From: Okapia johnstoni | Taxonomy: Eukaryota > Chordata > Mammalia > Artiodactyla > Giraffidae | NCBI GenBank assembly: GCA_024291935.2 | Contig: CM044315.1 | Location: 77,482,385 to 77,546,384, forward strand | DNA: 64,000 nt | Direction: 5' to 3' | Shown: one piece after another, positions 25,701-36,804 of the stretch | Layout of the letters: each line of letters opens with the position of its first letter | Numbering within the stretch: position 1 is the stretch's first letter | Position numbers and translations under genes: made by a program | Notes under the pieces: model-generated | The model's database searches: none | Told to the model about the DNA's origin: nothing | What the model saw: only the letters and a program-made list of their open reading frames with translations

Positions 25701-28700
25701 CAACTATATTCCAATAAAATGGCTCAACTTGGAAAAATGGATCAATTCTTAGAAAAGTACAACTTTCTAAACTGATCCAGAAGGAAATAGAAAAGTCTTA
25801 ACAGACCATCACAAGCATGGAAATCAAAACTTTAATCAGAAATCTTTCAAAACAAAAGCCCGGAAAGATGGGGCTTACCAGGTGAATTCTACCAAAATTC
25901 AGAGAAGAGCTTAATACCTATCCTACTACAAACTCTTCCAGAAAATTGCAGAGGAAGGTAAACTGCCAAACTCATTCTATGAGGCCACCATCACCTTAAT
26001 ACCAAAACCAGACAAAGATGCCACAAAAAAAGAAAACTACAGGCCAATATCACTGATGAACATAGATGCAAAAATCCTCAACAAAATTCTAGCAAACAGA
26101 ATCCAAAAAACATATTAAAAAGATCATACATCATGACCAAGTGGGCTTTATCCCAGGGATGCAAGGATTTTCAACATTCGGCAAATCATCAGTGTGAATA
26201 CATACTTAACAATTGAAAGATAAAAAATATGATTATCTCCAATAGATGCAGAGAAAGCTGTTGAATAAAATTCAACATCCATTTATGATAAAAAAAAAAA
26301 CCCTCCAGATAGCAGGCAGAGAAGAAATGTACCTCAACATAATAAAAAGCCAATATATCGATAAAACACAACAAACATTATCCTCTGTGGTGTAAAATTG
26401 AAAGCATTTCCCTAAAGTCGAGGAACAAGAACAAGGGTTGCCCACTCTCACCCACTACTATTCAACACAGTATTGGAAGTTTTAAATGCCACCAGCAATC
26501 AGAGAAGAAAAAGAAATAAAGGAATCCAGATTGGAAAAGAAGACGCAAAAACCTCTTACTGTTGCAGGAGACAACGAATCCATACATGGAAAACCCTAAG
26601 GACACCACAGAAAATTACTAGAGCTAATCAATGATATAGTAAAAAGTTGCATTGATATAAAAATAACACACAGAATCCTGGCATTCCTTTGCACTAAGAA
26701 AAAGGAAACAGAAAGAGAATTAAGGGAAAAACAATTCCATTAACCATTGCAACAAAAAGGATAAAATACTTAGGAATTAAATTACCTAAAGAAACAAAGT
26801 CACTATATATAGGGAAACTATAAAACACACTGATGAAAGAAATCAAAGTAGGGACACAAAATAAAAATTTTTTAAAGGGATGGAGATATATCCATGTTCA
26901 TGATTGAAATAATTAATATAGTGAAAATGAGTATACTACCCAAAAGCAATCTTATAGATTAATGCAATCCCTATTCAAGCTTACCAATGGTATTTTTCAA
27001 AGAACTAGAACAAATAACTTCACAGTTTGTATGGAAATTACAAAAAACTCAAATAGCCAAAGCAATCTTGAGGAAGAAGAATGGAACTGGAGGGATCATC
27101 CATGCTGACTTCAGATTATACTACCAAAAGCTACAGTCATCAAGACCAGTATGGTGCTGCACAAAGACAGAAAAAAGATTCAATGGAACAAGATAGAAAA
27201 TTACCAGAGATAAAAAATCCACACATTATGGAGGACCTTATCTTTGACTCAAAGGAAGGTAAGAATTAACAATGGGAGAAAAAAATGACAATCTCTTTAA
27301 CACCGTTGGTGCTAGGAAAGTGGTCAAGCCAATTGTAAAAAAATGAAACTAGAAAACACTTTCAACTCCATACACAAAAATAAACTCAAAATGGATTAAA
27401 GATCTAAATGTAAGACCAGAAACTATAAAACTCTTAGAGGAAAACATAGGCAAAACACTCTCTGACATAATCACAGAAGGATCATCTCTAACCAGTCTCC
27501 AGAGTAATGGAAATAAAAGCAAAAATAAACAAATGGGACCTAATTAAACACTCAAAGCTTTTGCGTACTGAAGGAAATATAGCAAGGTGAAAAGACAGCC
27601 TTCAGATGGTGAAGAAAATAATAGCAAAGGAAGCATACGGACCCAAGAATTATTAATTCAAAAATATACACAGCAGTGCCTGCAGTTCATTCCAGAAAAA
27701 TAAACGACCCATCAAAAAATGGGCAAAGAACCTAAACAGATATTGCTCCCAAAGAAGACATACAGGATGGCTAAAACAAAACATGGAAAAGATGCTCAAC
27801 ATCCACTCATTATCAGAGAAATTCCAAATCAAAAACCACAGTGAGGTACCCATATCACGGCTGATTATAATGGCATTGCTATCAAAATGGTCTACAAACA
27901 ATAAATGCTGGAGAGGGTGTGGAGAAAGGGAACCCTCTCACACTGTTGGGTGGGAAATGCAAACTAGTACATCCACTATGAGAACAGTGTGGAGATTCTT
28001 AAAAATGGAATGAACTGCCATATGACCAGGCAATCCCACTCTGGCGGGCATACACACTAAGAAAACCAGAAAATTGAAAGAGACGTGCACCCAGTGTAAT
28101 TGCAAGCACGTTTACAATAGCCAGGACATGGAGGATAGCATCCTCATATGAAGTCCATATGTAGATGAATGGGGTATAGAAAGATGTAGGTACTTATACG
28201 CAGTGGATATTACTCAGCTATTATAAAAAAATACATTTGAATCAGTTCTATGAGGTGTATGAAATTGGAGCCTTTTTATACAAAGTGAAGTATGTCAGAA
28301 AGAAAAAATCCAATACAGTATATTAACACATATATATGGAATTTAGAAGATTGTAACAATGACCATATATGCGAGACAGCAAAAGAGACACAGATGTAAA
28401 GAACAGATTTTGGACTCTGTGTGGAGAAGACGAGGGTTGGGATGGACTTGAGAGAATAGCTTTGAAACAGTATATTATCATATGTGTGAAAACAGATCTC
28501 CAATCCAGGTTCGATGCATTGAGACAAGGTGCTGCTCAGGGCTAGTGCAGTGGGTGACCTTGAGGGATGGGATGGGAGGAAGGTGGGAGGGGATTTCAGG
28601 ATGGGTAACACATGTACACCATGGGCTGATTACTGTCAATGTTATATGGCAAAACAACCACATTATGTAGAGTAATTAGCCTCAATTTAAAATAAATTAA

Positions 28701-28717
28701 TATAAATTTTTTTATAA
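22711..28717 (+). mobile_element. Full-length plus-strand L1, 3' part (ORF1, ORF2, 3' UTR)
   Basis: This part has the rest of the 5' UTR, an ORF1 remnant starting at an ATG at 23443 (MKRQRNYI, then a stop), ORF2 from about 24440, and a 3' UTR ending in an AT-rich tail near 28715. Both ORFs are broken many times. With the 5' part the element is about 8 kb, the length of ruminant L1. Diverged 13-15-bp target duplications flank it (12507-12520 and 28718-28730). Confidence 0.87.
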
Positions 28718-28730
28718 AAATGACTGCACT

Positions 28731-30088
28731 CGTATGTCAGCAAATTTGGGAAAACTCAGCAGTGGCCACAGGCTGGCAAAGGTCAGTTTTCATCCAATCC
28801 AAAGAAGGAAATGCTAAAGAATGCTCAAACTACGTACCATCATGCTCACTTTAAGATTATGCTCAAAATCCTTCAAGCTACGATTCAGCAGTATGTGAAT
28901 TGAGAATTTCCAGATGTACAAGCTGGGTTTAGAAAAGGAAGAAGAATCAGAGATCAAATTATCAACATTTGCTGGGTCATAAAGGAAGCAAGGGAATTTC
29001 AGGAAAACATCTACTTCTGCTTCATCGACTACACTAAAGCATTTGACTGTGTGGATCACAACAAACCGTGGAAAATCCTTCAAGAGATGAGAGTACCAGA
29101 CCACCTTACCTGTCTTCTGAGAAACCTGTATGCAGGTTAAGAAACAACAGTTAGAACTGGATATGAAACAATGGACTGGTTTCAAGTTGGGAAAGGAGGA
29201 TGTCAAGGCTGTATATTGTCACCCTGTTTATTGAGTTTATATGCAGAGTATATCATGCAAAATGTTGGGCTGGATGACTCACAAGTTGCAAACAAGATTA
29301 CCAGGAGAAATATCAACAACTTCAGATATGCAGATGATACCACTCTAATGGCAGAAAGTGAAGAGAAACTAAAAAGCCTCTTGATAAGAGTGAAAGAAAA
29401 GACTGAAAACACTGGCTTGAAACTCAGTGTTCAAAATACTAAGATCATGGCATTTGATCCCATCACCTCATGGCAAAAAGAAGTGGAAAAAGTGGAAGCA
29501 GTGACAGATTTTATTTTCTTGGGCTCCAAAATCACTGTGGATGGTGACTGCAGCCATGAAATTAGAAGATGCTTGCTCCTTGGAAGGAAACCGATAATAA
29601 ACCTAGATAGTATATTAAAAAGCAGTGATATTATTTTGCCAACAAATATCCATATAGTCAAAGCTATGGTTTTTCCAGTAGCCATGTGCAAATGTGAGAG
29701 TTGGACTTTAAAGAAGGCTGAGAGCCGAAGAACTGTTGCTTTCGAAATGTGGTGCTGGAGAAGACTCCTGAGAGTCCCTTGGATGGCAAGGAGATCAAAC
29801 CAGTCAATCCATAAGGAAATCAACCTTGAATATTCATTGGAAGGACTGATGCTGAAGCTGAAGCTCCTGTAGTATCACTACTTAATGTGAAGAACAGACT
29901 CATCGGAAAAGACCCTGATATTGAGTGCAGGAGGAGAAGGAGGCAGAAGAGGATGAGATAGGTGGATAGCATCATCAATTCAATGGACATGAATTTGAAC
30001 AAACTCCAGGAGAAAGTGGAGGACAGGGAAGACTTGTGTGCTGCAGTCCATGGGATAGCAGAGTCAGATTTGACTTAGCAACGGAACA
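28731..30088 (+). mobile_element. BovB LINE, right part, with RT remnant
   Basis: A BovB retrotransposon resumes after the L1. A 233-codon open frame (29171-29872) carries the RT core, including GCILSPCLLSLYAEYIMQN and FRYADDTTLMAESEE. The element ends near 30088 with the usual aacaacaac tail. The upstream part has stops and frameshifts, so it is inactive. Confidence 0.9.
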
Positions 30089-30578
30089 ACAACATTGCTA
30101 CCTCATGCCCTAGACTACCTGTGTCTTCTTTACCATTGACCACACAGTCGTTAGTGTCTTTGCAACTACTTCTATTAGAGAAACAGTACCATCCAGAAGC
30201 CAGTTCAGGAAACTTATCCCTAAGATTTTGCTCCTCTACCACATTATGGGTAGCAAAATCTGAGTTAGTCTGAGTTCTAACAGAGAAACAGAACCAGCAG
30301 AATAGATGTCCACATAGGGAAAAAGACAAACGCAGCAGGAGAAGGTGCCTGAGTGCTGCTTCTCTGCCCAGCCACGAGTTCTCCTGCTTCCTTCTCTGTC
30401 ATCCCACTAGGAGGCTGAGCAGTTGAGCTTAAGAAAGGAACATGGGGACCAGGCAGTATGTTGGGTCAGATAACTGACTGAGTGGGAACAGGGTAGGGAG
30501 AGACAGGCCAGGCAAAGATCCTTCTCACACAGCACCAAAGGGGAGTGGGAAGGGCAGGGAAGGCAGGTGCTCACTCAC
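30089..30578. other. Stretch between the BovB end and the CYP4B1-like exon 3
   Basis: I searched this for further CYP4B1 exons on the minus strand, where exon 4 would be expected, and found none. No other gene is seen. Confidence 0.5.
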
Positions 30579-30943
30579 CAATCCACTGGAAGAAGTCATG
30601 TATATCTGGGCCTTAGGATCTTCAGGAGACAGAGAAGACTGAGCCAGGCAGGGACCGAGGGATTCCCAGAGGAAGCCAGGTGATAAATAGGATGGGGACC
30701 TCACCTGCCTAGACTTAGGGTGCACGCCCAGGACCCCTCCCCACATGGCACCCTGAGCCCTTTGCTCTCAGGAAGCTTCAACTTCTCCCAGGAACCCTCA
30801 CCTCCTCGAGTGCATTCAGCTTTGGCATAGTTAGAGTCATAGATGTTCAGGAAGCCAAGGAACTCTCCAAACCAGAGTGGGTGGAGATAGCTGAACTGGT
30901 GGGCCCAGGACAACACCTTGTTCAACATCCTGGTATTCTGGAT
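30579..30943 (-). pseudogene. CYP4B1: CYP4B1-like fragment, exons 2 and 3
   Basis: On the minus strand, exon 2 (30943-30802, 142 nt, cag acceptor, gtgag donor) is open and reads LSWAHQFSYLHPLWFGEF then FLNIYDSNYAKA. This is a CYP4B1 pattern, not CYP4A. Exon 3 (30619-30579) starts DPKA and ends with a gtgag donor. It is 41 nt instead of 45, so the frame is broken. I found no exon 4 beyond it: the 490 bp before the BovB end hold no P450 text. The fragment points against the CYP4A copies. Confidence 0.85.
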
Positions 30944-32194
30944 CTGAAATAGCAACAGATGGCCTGGCCACTCAGGAACACAGTGTCACCATTGAAGTCA
31001 GCAAGGAAAAAAGGAGGCTGCCTGGGTAGATGCTAGGAGCACCCTCCTTCCTCCTTTATGCCCCTCCCAGCCAGTCACAGTCCCACACATCTTGGGCTCA
31101 GTCCCCCCTCCAGCCCCATAATCCAAGTCACTGCTCTAAATCCAAGTCACCCTCTTATTGCCCCTGGGTGAGCTCAGAGACCCCAAACTAGCCAACCTAC
31201 TTCCATCTGGTACTTGCCACCATCCCCCATCTCCACTGCAGTCAGAAAGAGATTCTCTTTCAGCATCAAAGTTTTTCATTAGAAAGAAAATGCCAGCTTA
31301 TTGTTCAATACAGAAACCACCTTGATCTCAATTCTGTTAGGTCATGGGACACATTTTTATTGAGGACCTATTATATGCAGAGCACTGTCTAGATGTCTTG
31401 GGGAATAAGATAAACATGTCCTTCATTCTGTGAGGGGAAGACTGATAACAAACAGGCAAATAATGAAGTAAAATGACTACAGATTGTAGTGAGTACTAAG
31501 AAGGAAATAAGCACAGTGTTGGGAGAGAGACTAACACGGAGGCCTTGCTGGATAGGGTGACCCAGGATGGGGTCTTATTGGAGAGGACATTCAAGGTCAA
31601 ACTGAAGGATGATAATGGAGCTGACCCTGTGAAGAATAAGGGAAGAGCATTCCAGGTAAAGGAAGCAGCAAGCAGTATCTGGAATAGGAAAAAGTGTGGT
31701 GTCTCCCAGGAGCTGCCACTAGATGGGGCAGGAGTCTGAGATAAGTTTGGAGAGATTGTCCAGAGGGTGGTGTATGTTCTAGGACAGAGAGTATAGAAGG
31801 ATGATATAGACAAAGCAGCTGGCACCATGCCAGCACATAGCAAGTAAATACAAAATAATGCGAGTTAGATATTAGCAAAGTTGGAGTTAGAAATTTAAGG
31901 TGATGGTCTTAATTTTGACACTTACTTCATTTGTGTCTTGAAAAGTGCACTACCCCTGTTTTCTTATACATAAAACAAGGTTAATAACACCTGGTAAATT
32001 GAGGAGTAGTTGTGATTGTGCTTTGGAAAGTATAAGCACTATGCAAACATTGAAGAGAGAGCTTTGAAACCTAAACTGCTTTTACTGCCAGCATCGTGCA
32101 GGGTACAGGAGTACACCATGCAGGAGTAAGGATAGCTCGCTTTCTCAGAATCATTTCTGTATCTCATTCTAGGCAGAAAGTGGTGATATAGATT
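30944..32194. other. Intergenic stretch with old repeats
   Basis: The part from about 31340 (tattgaggacctattatatg) and the part near 31500-31720 look like old mammalian interspersed repeats of the MIR/L2 age. No exon is seen, and CYP4B1 exon 1 was not found here. Confidence 0.45.
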
Positions 32195-32882
32195 TGTCAT
32201 TGTTCAGTCACACAGTTGTGTCTGACTCTTTGTGACACCCTGGATTGCAGCATGTCAGGCTTCCCTGCCCTTCAGCATCTCCTGGAGCTTTCTCAAACTC
32301 ATGGCCATTGAATCAGTGATGCCATCCAACCTTCTCATCATCTGTCATCCATTTCTCCTCCTGCCCTCAATCTTTCCCAGCATCAGGGTCTTTTCTAATG
32401 AGTCAGCTCTTCGCATCAGGTGGCCAAAGTACTGGAGCTTCAGCTTCAACATCAGTCCTTCCAATGACTGATTTCCTTTAGGATTAACTGGTTTGATCTC
32501 CTTGCAGTCCAAGGGACCCTCAAGTGTCTTTTCTAACACCACAGTTCAAAACATCAATTCTTTGATTCTCAGCTTTCTTTATGGTCCAGCTCTCACATCC
32601 AAACATGACTACTGGAAAAACCATAGCTTTGACTTTACAGACAGTTGTTGGCAAAGTACTGTCTCTACTTTTTAACATACTATCTAGGCTTGTCATAGTT
32701 TTTCTTCCAATGAGCAAGTGTTTTTAATATCATGGCTGCAGTCACAATCCACAGTGATTTTGGAGCCCCCCAAAATAAAGTCTGTCACTGTTTCCTCTGT
32801 TTCTCCATATATTTGCCATGAAAAGATGGGAACAGACGCCATGATCTTCATTTTTGAATGCTGAGTTTTAAGCCAGCTTCAA
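32195..32882 (-). mobile_element. BovB 3' fragment
   Basis: The reverse complement of the BovB 3' part, starting ttgttcagtcacacagttg and running to the RT end region (gctgagttttaagccagctt). Confidence 0.92.
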
Positions 32883-33795
32883 CGGGGTAGGTATATATGA
32901 CCCCAGGCTAAATAAACAGAATTGTTCTGTGACTTCCACTGCATGGGGAAAGCAAGCAAATATATAGGTTTGAAAGACTTTTCCTGGAAGTTGCTGTCTT
33001 TATATGAGTGTAAAAATAAACAAGATATGATAAGTTGTATCAGCATCAAACCCAACTTCCTCAAATGCAGAGAAAAAGAAGTGCCTGTGACCTCCCCATA
33101 GCAGTAATTGCTTTAAGCTGCTGTCTTGGGAACTGACTACATTCCGCCTTTCTACTGCCTACCTGAACAAGGAAGCATCCTGAAATAAAAATATCAATTT
33201 CCTTGTTAAAATATGGCACTAAAAACTGACTCTAGTCCGTTGAAGATGATTTAACCAGTCCAAAGTTACCCTTCCTCCCTCTTTAATTCATTTATCAAAT
33301 CAGTAAGTATTTATTGAGGATCACCAGTAGGTACTGTCTTCTGGTCCAGGTAATGGAAATTATAAGAACATAGAATGCTAGTGACAACTTTCAAGAAGTC
33401 CTTGGGTGGGATAGGTGGGAACCAAATGAAAGGGAAAAATATTTACTGGTTAATAAATATTAACTACAGCTGACATAATTGTTTTAAAGAGTTTAGCTAA
33501 TGCTCTACAGTTGAATAGTCTCACTTTGTAATAAACTCTTTGAAAATTCTCCATAAACATCATTTTCAGTAACTGGTACATCTAACCACAGAGTTTGCCA
33601 ACACTTTCTCACAAAGGCAGCCCTGAGTAGTGAGGCTGCATTTATATCAGTACTTGGAGTTGATAACCTGAAAGACTCTCCTGCTACTTGGATCACTGGA
33701 AAACACATCAAACATGAAACACCCTTGGAAAATTAGGCTGCATTTATGTAAGGACAGTGGATCAACCCACTCATTATCTTTTTATGTTCATGGTT
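32883..33795. other. Unassigned intergenic stretch
   Basis: I see no gene. The piece near 33300 (agtatttattgaggatcacc) is probably an old MIR or L2 remnant. Confidence 0.4.
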
Positions 33796-34255
33796 AACGG
33801 CAGAGTCTCTGGAGCCAGACTGCCTGGGTTTGAATCCTGGTTCTACTTCTTACCAGCAGAGTGACCTTGGGCAAGCAACTAGCCTCTTAGTGCCTTCATT
33901 TTCTTGTCTAAGGACTTGCCTGGCGGCTCAGATGGTAAAAGCGTCTGCCTACAATGCGGGAGACCCAGGTTCAATCCCTAGGTCAGGAAGATCCCTCTGG
34001 AGAAGGAAATGGCAACCCACTCCAATACTCTTACCTGGAAAATCACATGGACAGATGGAGGAGCCCTGGCAGCTTACGGTCCTTGGGATCGCAGAGAGTT
34101 GGACACGACTGAGCGACTTCACTTTCACTTTCTTGTCTAGACTATGGGGATTTTTTTAATCTGTCTTGTAGGATCGTTGTGGCATAAAACATATAATGTT
34201 CTTTGCTTAGTGCCTAGAATGTAGGAGGTGATCACTAATGTTAGCTATTACCAAG
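33796..34255 (+). repeat. MIR split by a Bov-tA
   Basis: The left MIR half (33796-33909) contains tggagccagactgcctgggt and gaccttgggcaag. The right half (34132-34255) has gactatggggattt and tagtgcctagaatg. The interruption is a Bov-tA. Confidence 0.85.
33910..34131 (+). mobile_element. Bov-tA SINE inside a MIR
   Basis: A plus-strand Bov-tA with ggagaaggaaatggcaacccac, flanked by a direct repeat of about 10 bp (ttcttgtcta). Confidence 0.9.
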
Positions 34256-35104
34256 CATTTTGAGCCCAGCTATATAGAAGAAGCCAAGGACTGAGGGAGG
34301 GAAAGGGTAATGACCAGAATTCAAATCCAGCTTCTCCCACTTCAAAGTCTTTGCCTTACTGCCCCTATGCTGTGGAGAAAAGCTAGTGCTGAGCCAAGTG
34401 AGAGGAAGAGTCAGGGTCCAAGAGTCCTTGTGTGGGGGCACAGAGGGGGATGGAAGGCAACCAAAGAACAAGGTGAAAGTGGAGAGGAATGAGTGTAAAC
34501 GGTTACATGCCCTGGAGTTTGGACAGAGCTCAGGATTTAGGGGACAAAGAAAAGAACTCTGGCCTCACGGGTTGTGTAATAAATCCTCTGTCACGAGGAT
34601 GGGCAAAGGAGGAGGGTGTTGGAAGTAGGAGGTTAAATAGTTCAAAGAGCACGTCTGTAGGAAATGGGGCCCCTTTGGGAAAGCTTTCCAAATAATTCTT
34701 CCTGAAATGTATGGTGTTTTACTTTCTGTGTTAAGGGCCTTGGATATGACCTAGAAGGAGATAATCATGGGAAAAGTGAGAAGCATGCTGAGTTGAAGAT
34801 GATGTCCTCACCCCTTGCTTTTTCATGTATGACATCCATGGATTTGCCAATACTTGGAAAATTTTCCTAGCGTTTGCCAATTGGTGTTCTCCTATCCATC
34901 CTCCAGACCTCTTTATTTTTCAATTTTCTCCTTCCCTAGGTGGCCCAAATGTACTGTTCATTCCTTCAGTACATGCTTTATCATATTTTATTGAACTAAT
35001 TCATTTTCCTGTCTTAAGGCACTAAACCATGAACTCAAAAGATATTAGTTTTTGAGTGAATGAATGACTATGAATGAATGAATACCTGTGTGGGGTATTC
35101 AGAG
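34256..35104. other. Unassigned intergenic stretch
   Basis: I see no exon or RNA gene. A few TGAATGAA repeats occur near 35060-35085. Confidence 0.4.
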
Positions 35105-35327
35105 AAAGAATTATCATCCTATCTTTATTAGTTTCACAGGAGAACTGTAGCAATTTACCAGAAACATGGTGACTTAAAACTATATAAATTTATTGTGCTA
35201 TAATTCTTGGGGTCGTAGTATGAAATCAATATCACTGGGCCAAAACCAACATATTGGCAGGGCCATACTCTCCCTGAAATCTCTAGGGTGAATTCAGTCC
35301 CTTCCCAGCACCCTCCCCGCCAGCTGC
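35105..35327 (+). repeat. Old interspersed repeat (family not assigned)
   Basis: The text aatttaccagaaacatggtg and actatataaatttattgtgc is shared with 9705-9960. It ends where the ND1 insertion begins. Confidence 0.55.
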
Positions 35328-35703
35328 TCCTAACGTACCAATAGTAGGCATATTTTGAATTTGAAGCTCATCCTGACCTTAAGATGGAGTACAGAGCTAA
35401 CTTATTATTGGTAGAAGAAATCATATCCTTAATCTTATATTAATTAATGGATGTGGTATGGGTAGAAGAATTCAATTTGTTAATATTATGGCAAGCAATG
35501 AACTGATGCATAATAAATATTAATACAGAGGAACTTCATGGGTAGAATGATTCTTTAATAATTTTACAGCTTCGGCAATTAGTACTGGTATACCATAGAA
35601 GACAATAAACTAAATCTTTTCTGAAGTTATGCACACCCTAAAACTTTTTGTACCATTAATATTAGGAATGCTATGGCTAATTAAATGGGAATAGCTAGTC
35701 ACA
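35328..35703 (-). pseudogene. Nuclear mitochondrial insertion: ND1, main part
   Basis: Read on the minus strand with the vertebrate mitochondrial code (TGA as Trp, ATA as Met), this resembles the N-terminal third of NADH dehydrogenase subunit 1. Visible pieces are LAMAFLM, KVLG, IAEAVKLL, PMPHPLINM and SGWASNSKYA. Several indels and stops show it is an old nuclear copy. A Bov-tA separates it from its start codon. Confidence 0.82.
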
Positions 35704-35932
35704 GGGCTTCCCAGGTGGTGCAGTGGTAAAGAATCTGTCTGCCAGTGCAAGAGATGGCCCAAGACAGGTTTGATCCGTGGGTCGGGAAGATCCCTGGAGG
35801 AGGAAATGGCAACCCATTTTAGTATTCTTGCCTGGAAAATCCCATGGACAGAGGAGCCTGGAGGGCTATAGTCCATGGGGTCACAAAGAGGTGGTCACGA
35901 CTGAGCGACCTGGCACGCTGGAGCACGCAGAC
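35704..35932 (+). mobile_element. Bov-tA SINE inside the ND1 insertion
   Basis: A plus-strand Bov-tA starting gggcttcccaggtggtgcag. It is flanked by a diverged direct repeat (agctagtcaca at 35693 and agctaataaca at 35933). Confidence 0.9.
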
Positions 35933-36026
35933 AGCTAATAACACGTCATTACTAATGAACATATTGTTAAGAAGAATAGCCCCTCTGAAAGAAAGGCAAG
36001 TGGTTCAGTATCATTGTTTTGAACGT
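35933..36026 (-). pseudogene. Nuclear mitochondrial insertion: ND1 start and tRNA-Leu end
   Basis: On the minus strand an ATG at 35962-35960 begins MFISNDVLL, matching the start of ND1. Just before it is a sequence like the T-arm and acceptor end of mitochondrial tRNA-Leu(UUR) (cttcttaacaat). The order tRNA-Leu then ND1 is that of vertebrate mitochondrial DNA. Confidence 0.75.
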
Positions 36027-36804
36027 TCTGTCCAGTTTTCCCAACACCACTTATTAAAGAGATTGTCTTTTTCCCATTGTGTATTCTTGACTCCTTTGCC
36101 ATGAATTAACCAACCACATAGTGTCGGTTTATTTCTAGGATCTCTGTTCTGTGTCAATGATCTATGGGTCTGTTTTTATGACAATACTGTATTGTTTTAA
36201 TTACTACAGCTTTGTAGTATAGGCTGAAGTCCGGGAGCATGATACCTCCAGATTTGTTCATTTTCTCAAGATTGCTTTGGGTATGTGGGGACTTTCATGC
36301 TTCCAACTTTTAAATTATTGTTGAATTCAGTTTGTTAATATTTTGTTGAAGATGCTTGTATCTATGTCCATCAGATATTGGCCTGAAAGTTTCTTTTCTT
36401 GAGATATCGTTATTTGGTTTTGTTGCCAGGGCCTTGTATAAAGAGTTTGGAAGTGTTCTCACCTAGTCTATTTTGAGAAGAGTTCGAAAAGGATCAGTAT
36501 GAATTCTTCTTCAAAGATTTCGTAGAACTCACCAGTGAAGCTGCCTGGTCCTAGACAATTTGTTTACTGAATGTTTTTGATTACTGACTCAATCTCCTTA
36601 CTAGTAATCAGTAATTTTAGATTTTCTCGGTTCTTCATGTTTCAGACTTGGTAGGTTGAACGATTTTAGAAATTTATCCATTTCTTCTAGGTCATCAAAT
36701 TTGTTGGCGTGTAATTGTTCATAGTATTCTCTTATGTACCCTGTATTTCTGTAGTATCAGTTGTAACATCTTTTTTTTTTTCTTTGAAGAGTCTAGCTAA
36801 AGTT
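36027..36804 (-). mobile_element. L1 ORF2 fragment between the ND1 and ND5 insertions
   Basis: Minus-strand L1 ORF2 sequence, truncated at both ends, with no 3' UTR or A-tail. Typical text is cagttttcccaacaccactt and tttgtagtataggctgaag. It sits exactly between the two mitochondrial segments. Confidence 0.8.

Noticed and set aside
14552..28717. Inverted L1 pair as an assembly artefact
   Set aside because: Distinct 5' and 3' ends, an A-tail and target duplications at both levels make true nesting the simpler reading, though long reads would settle it.
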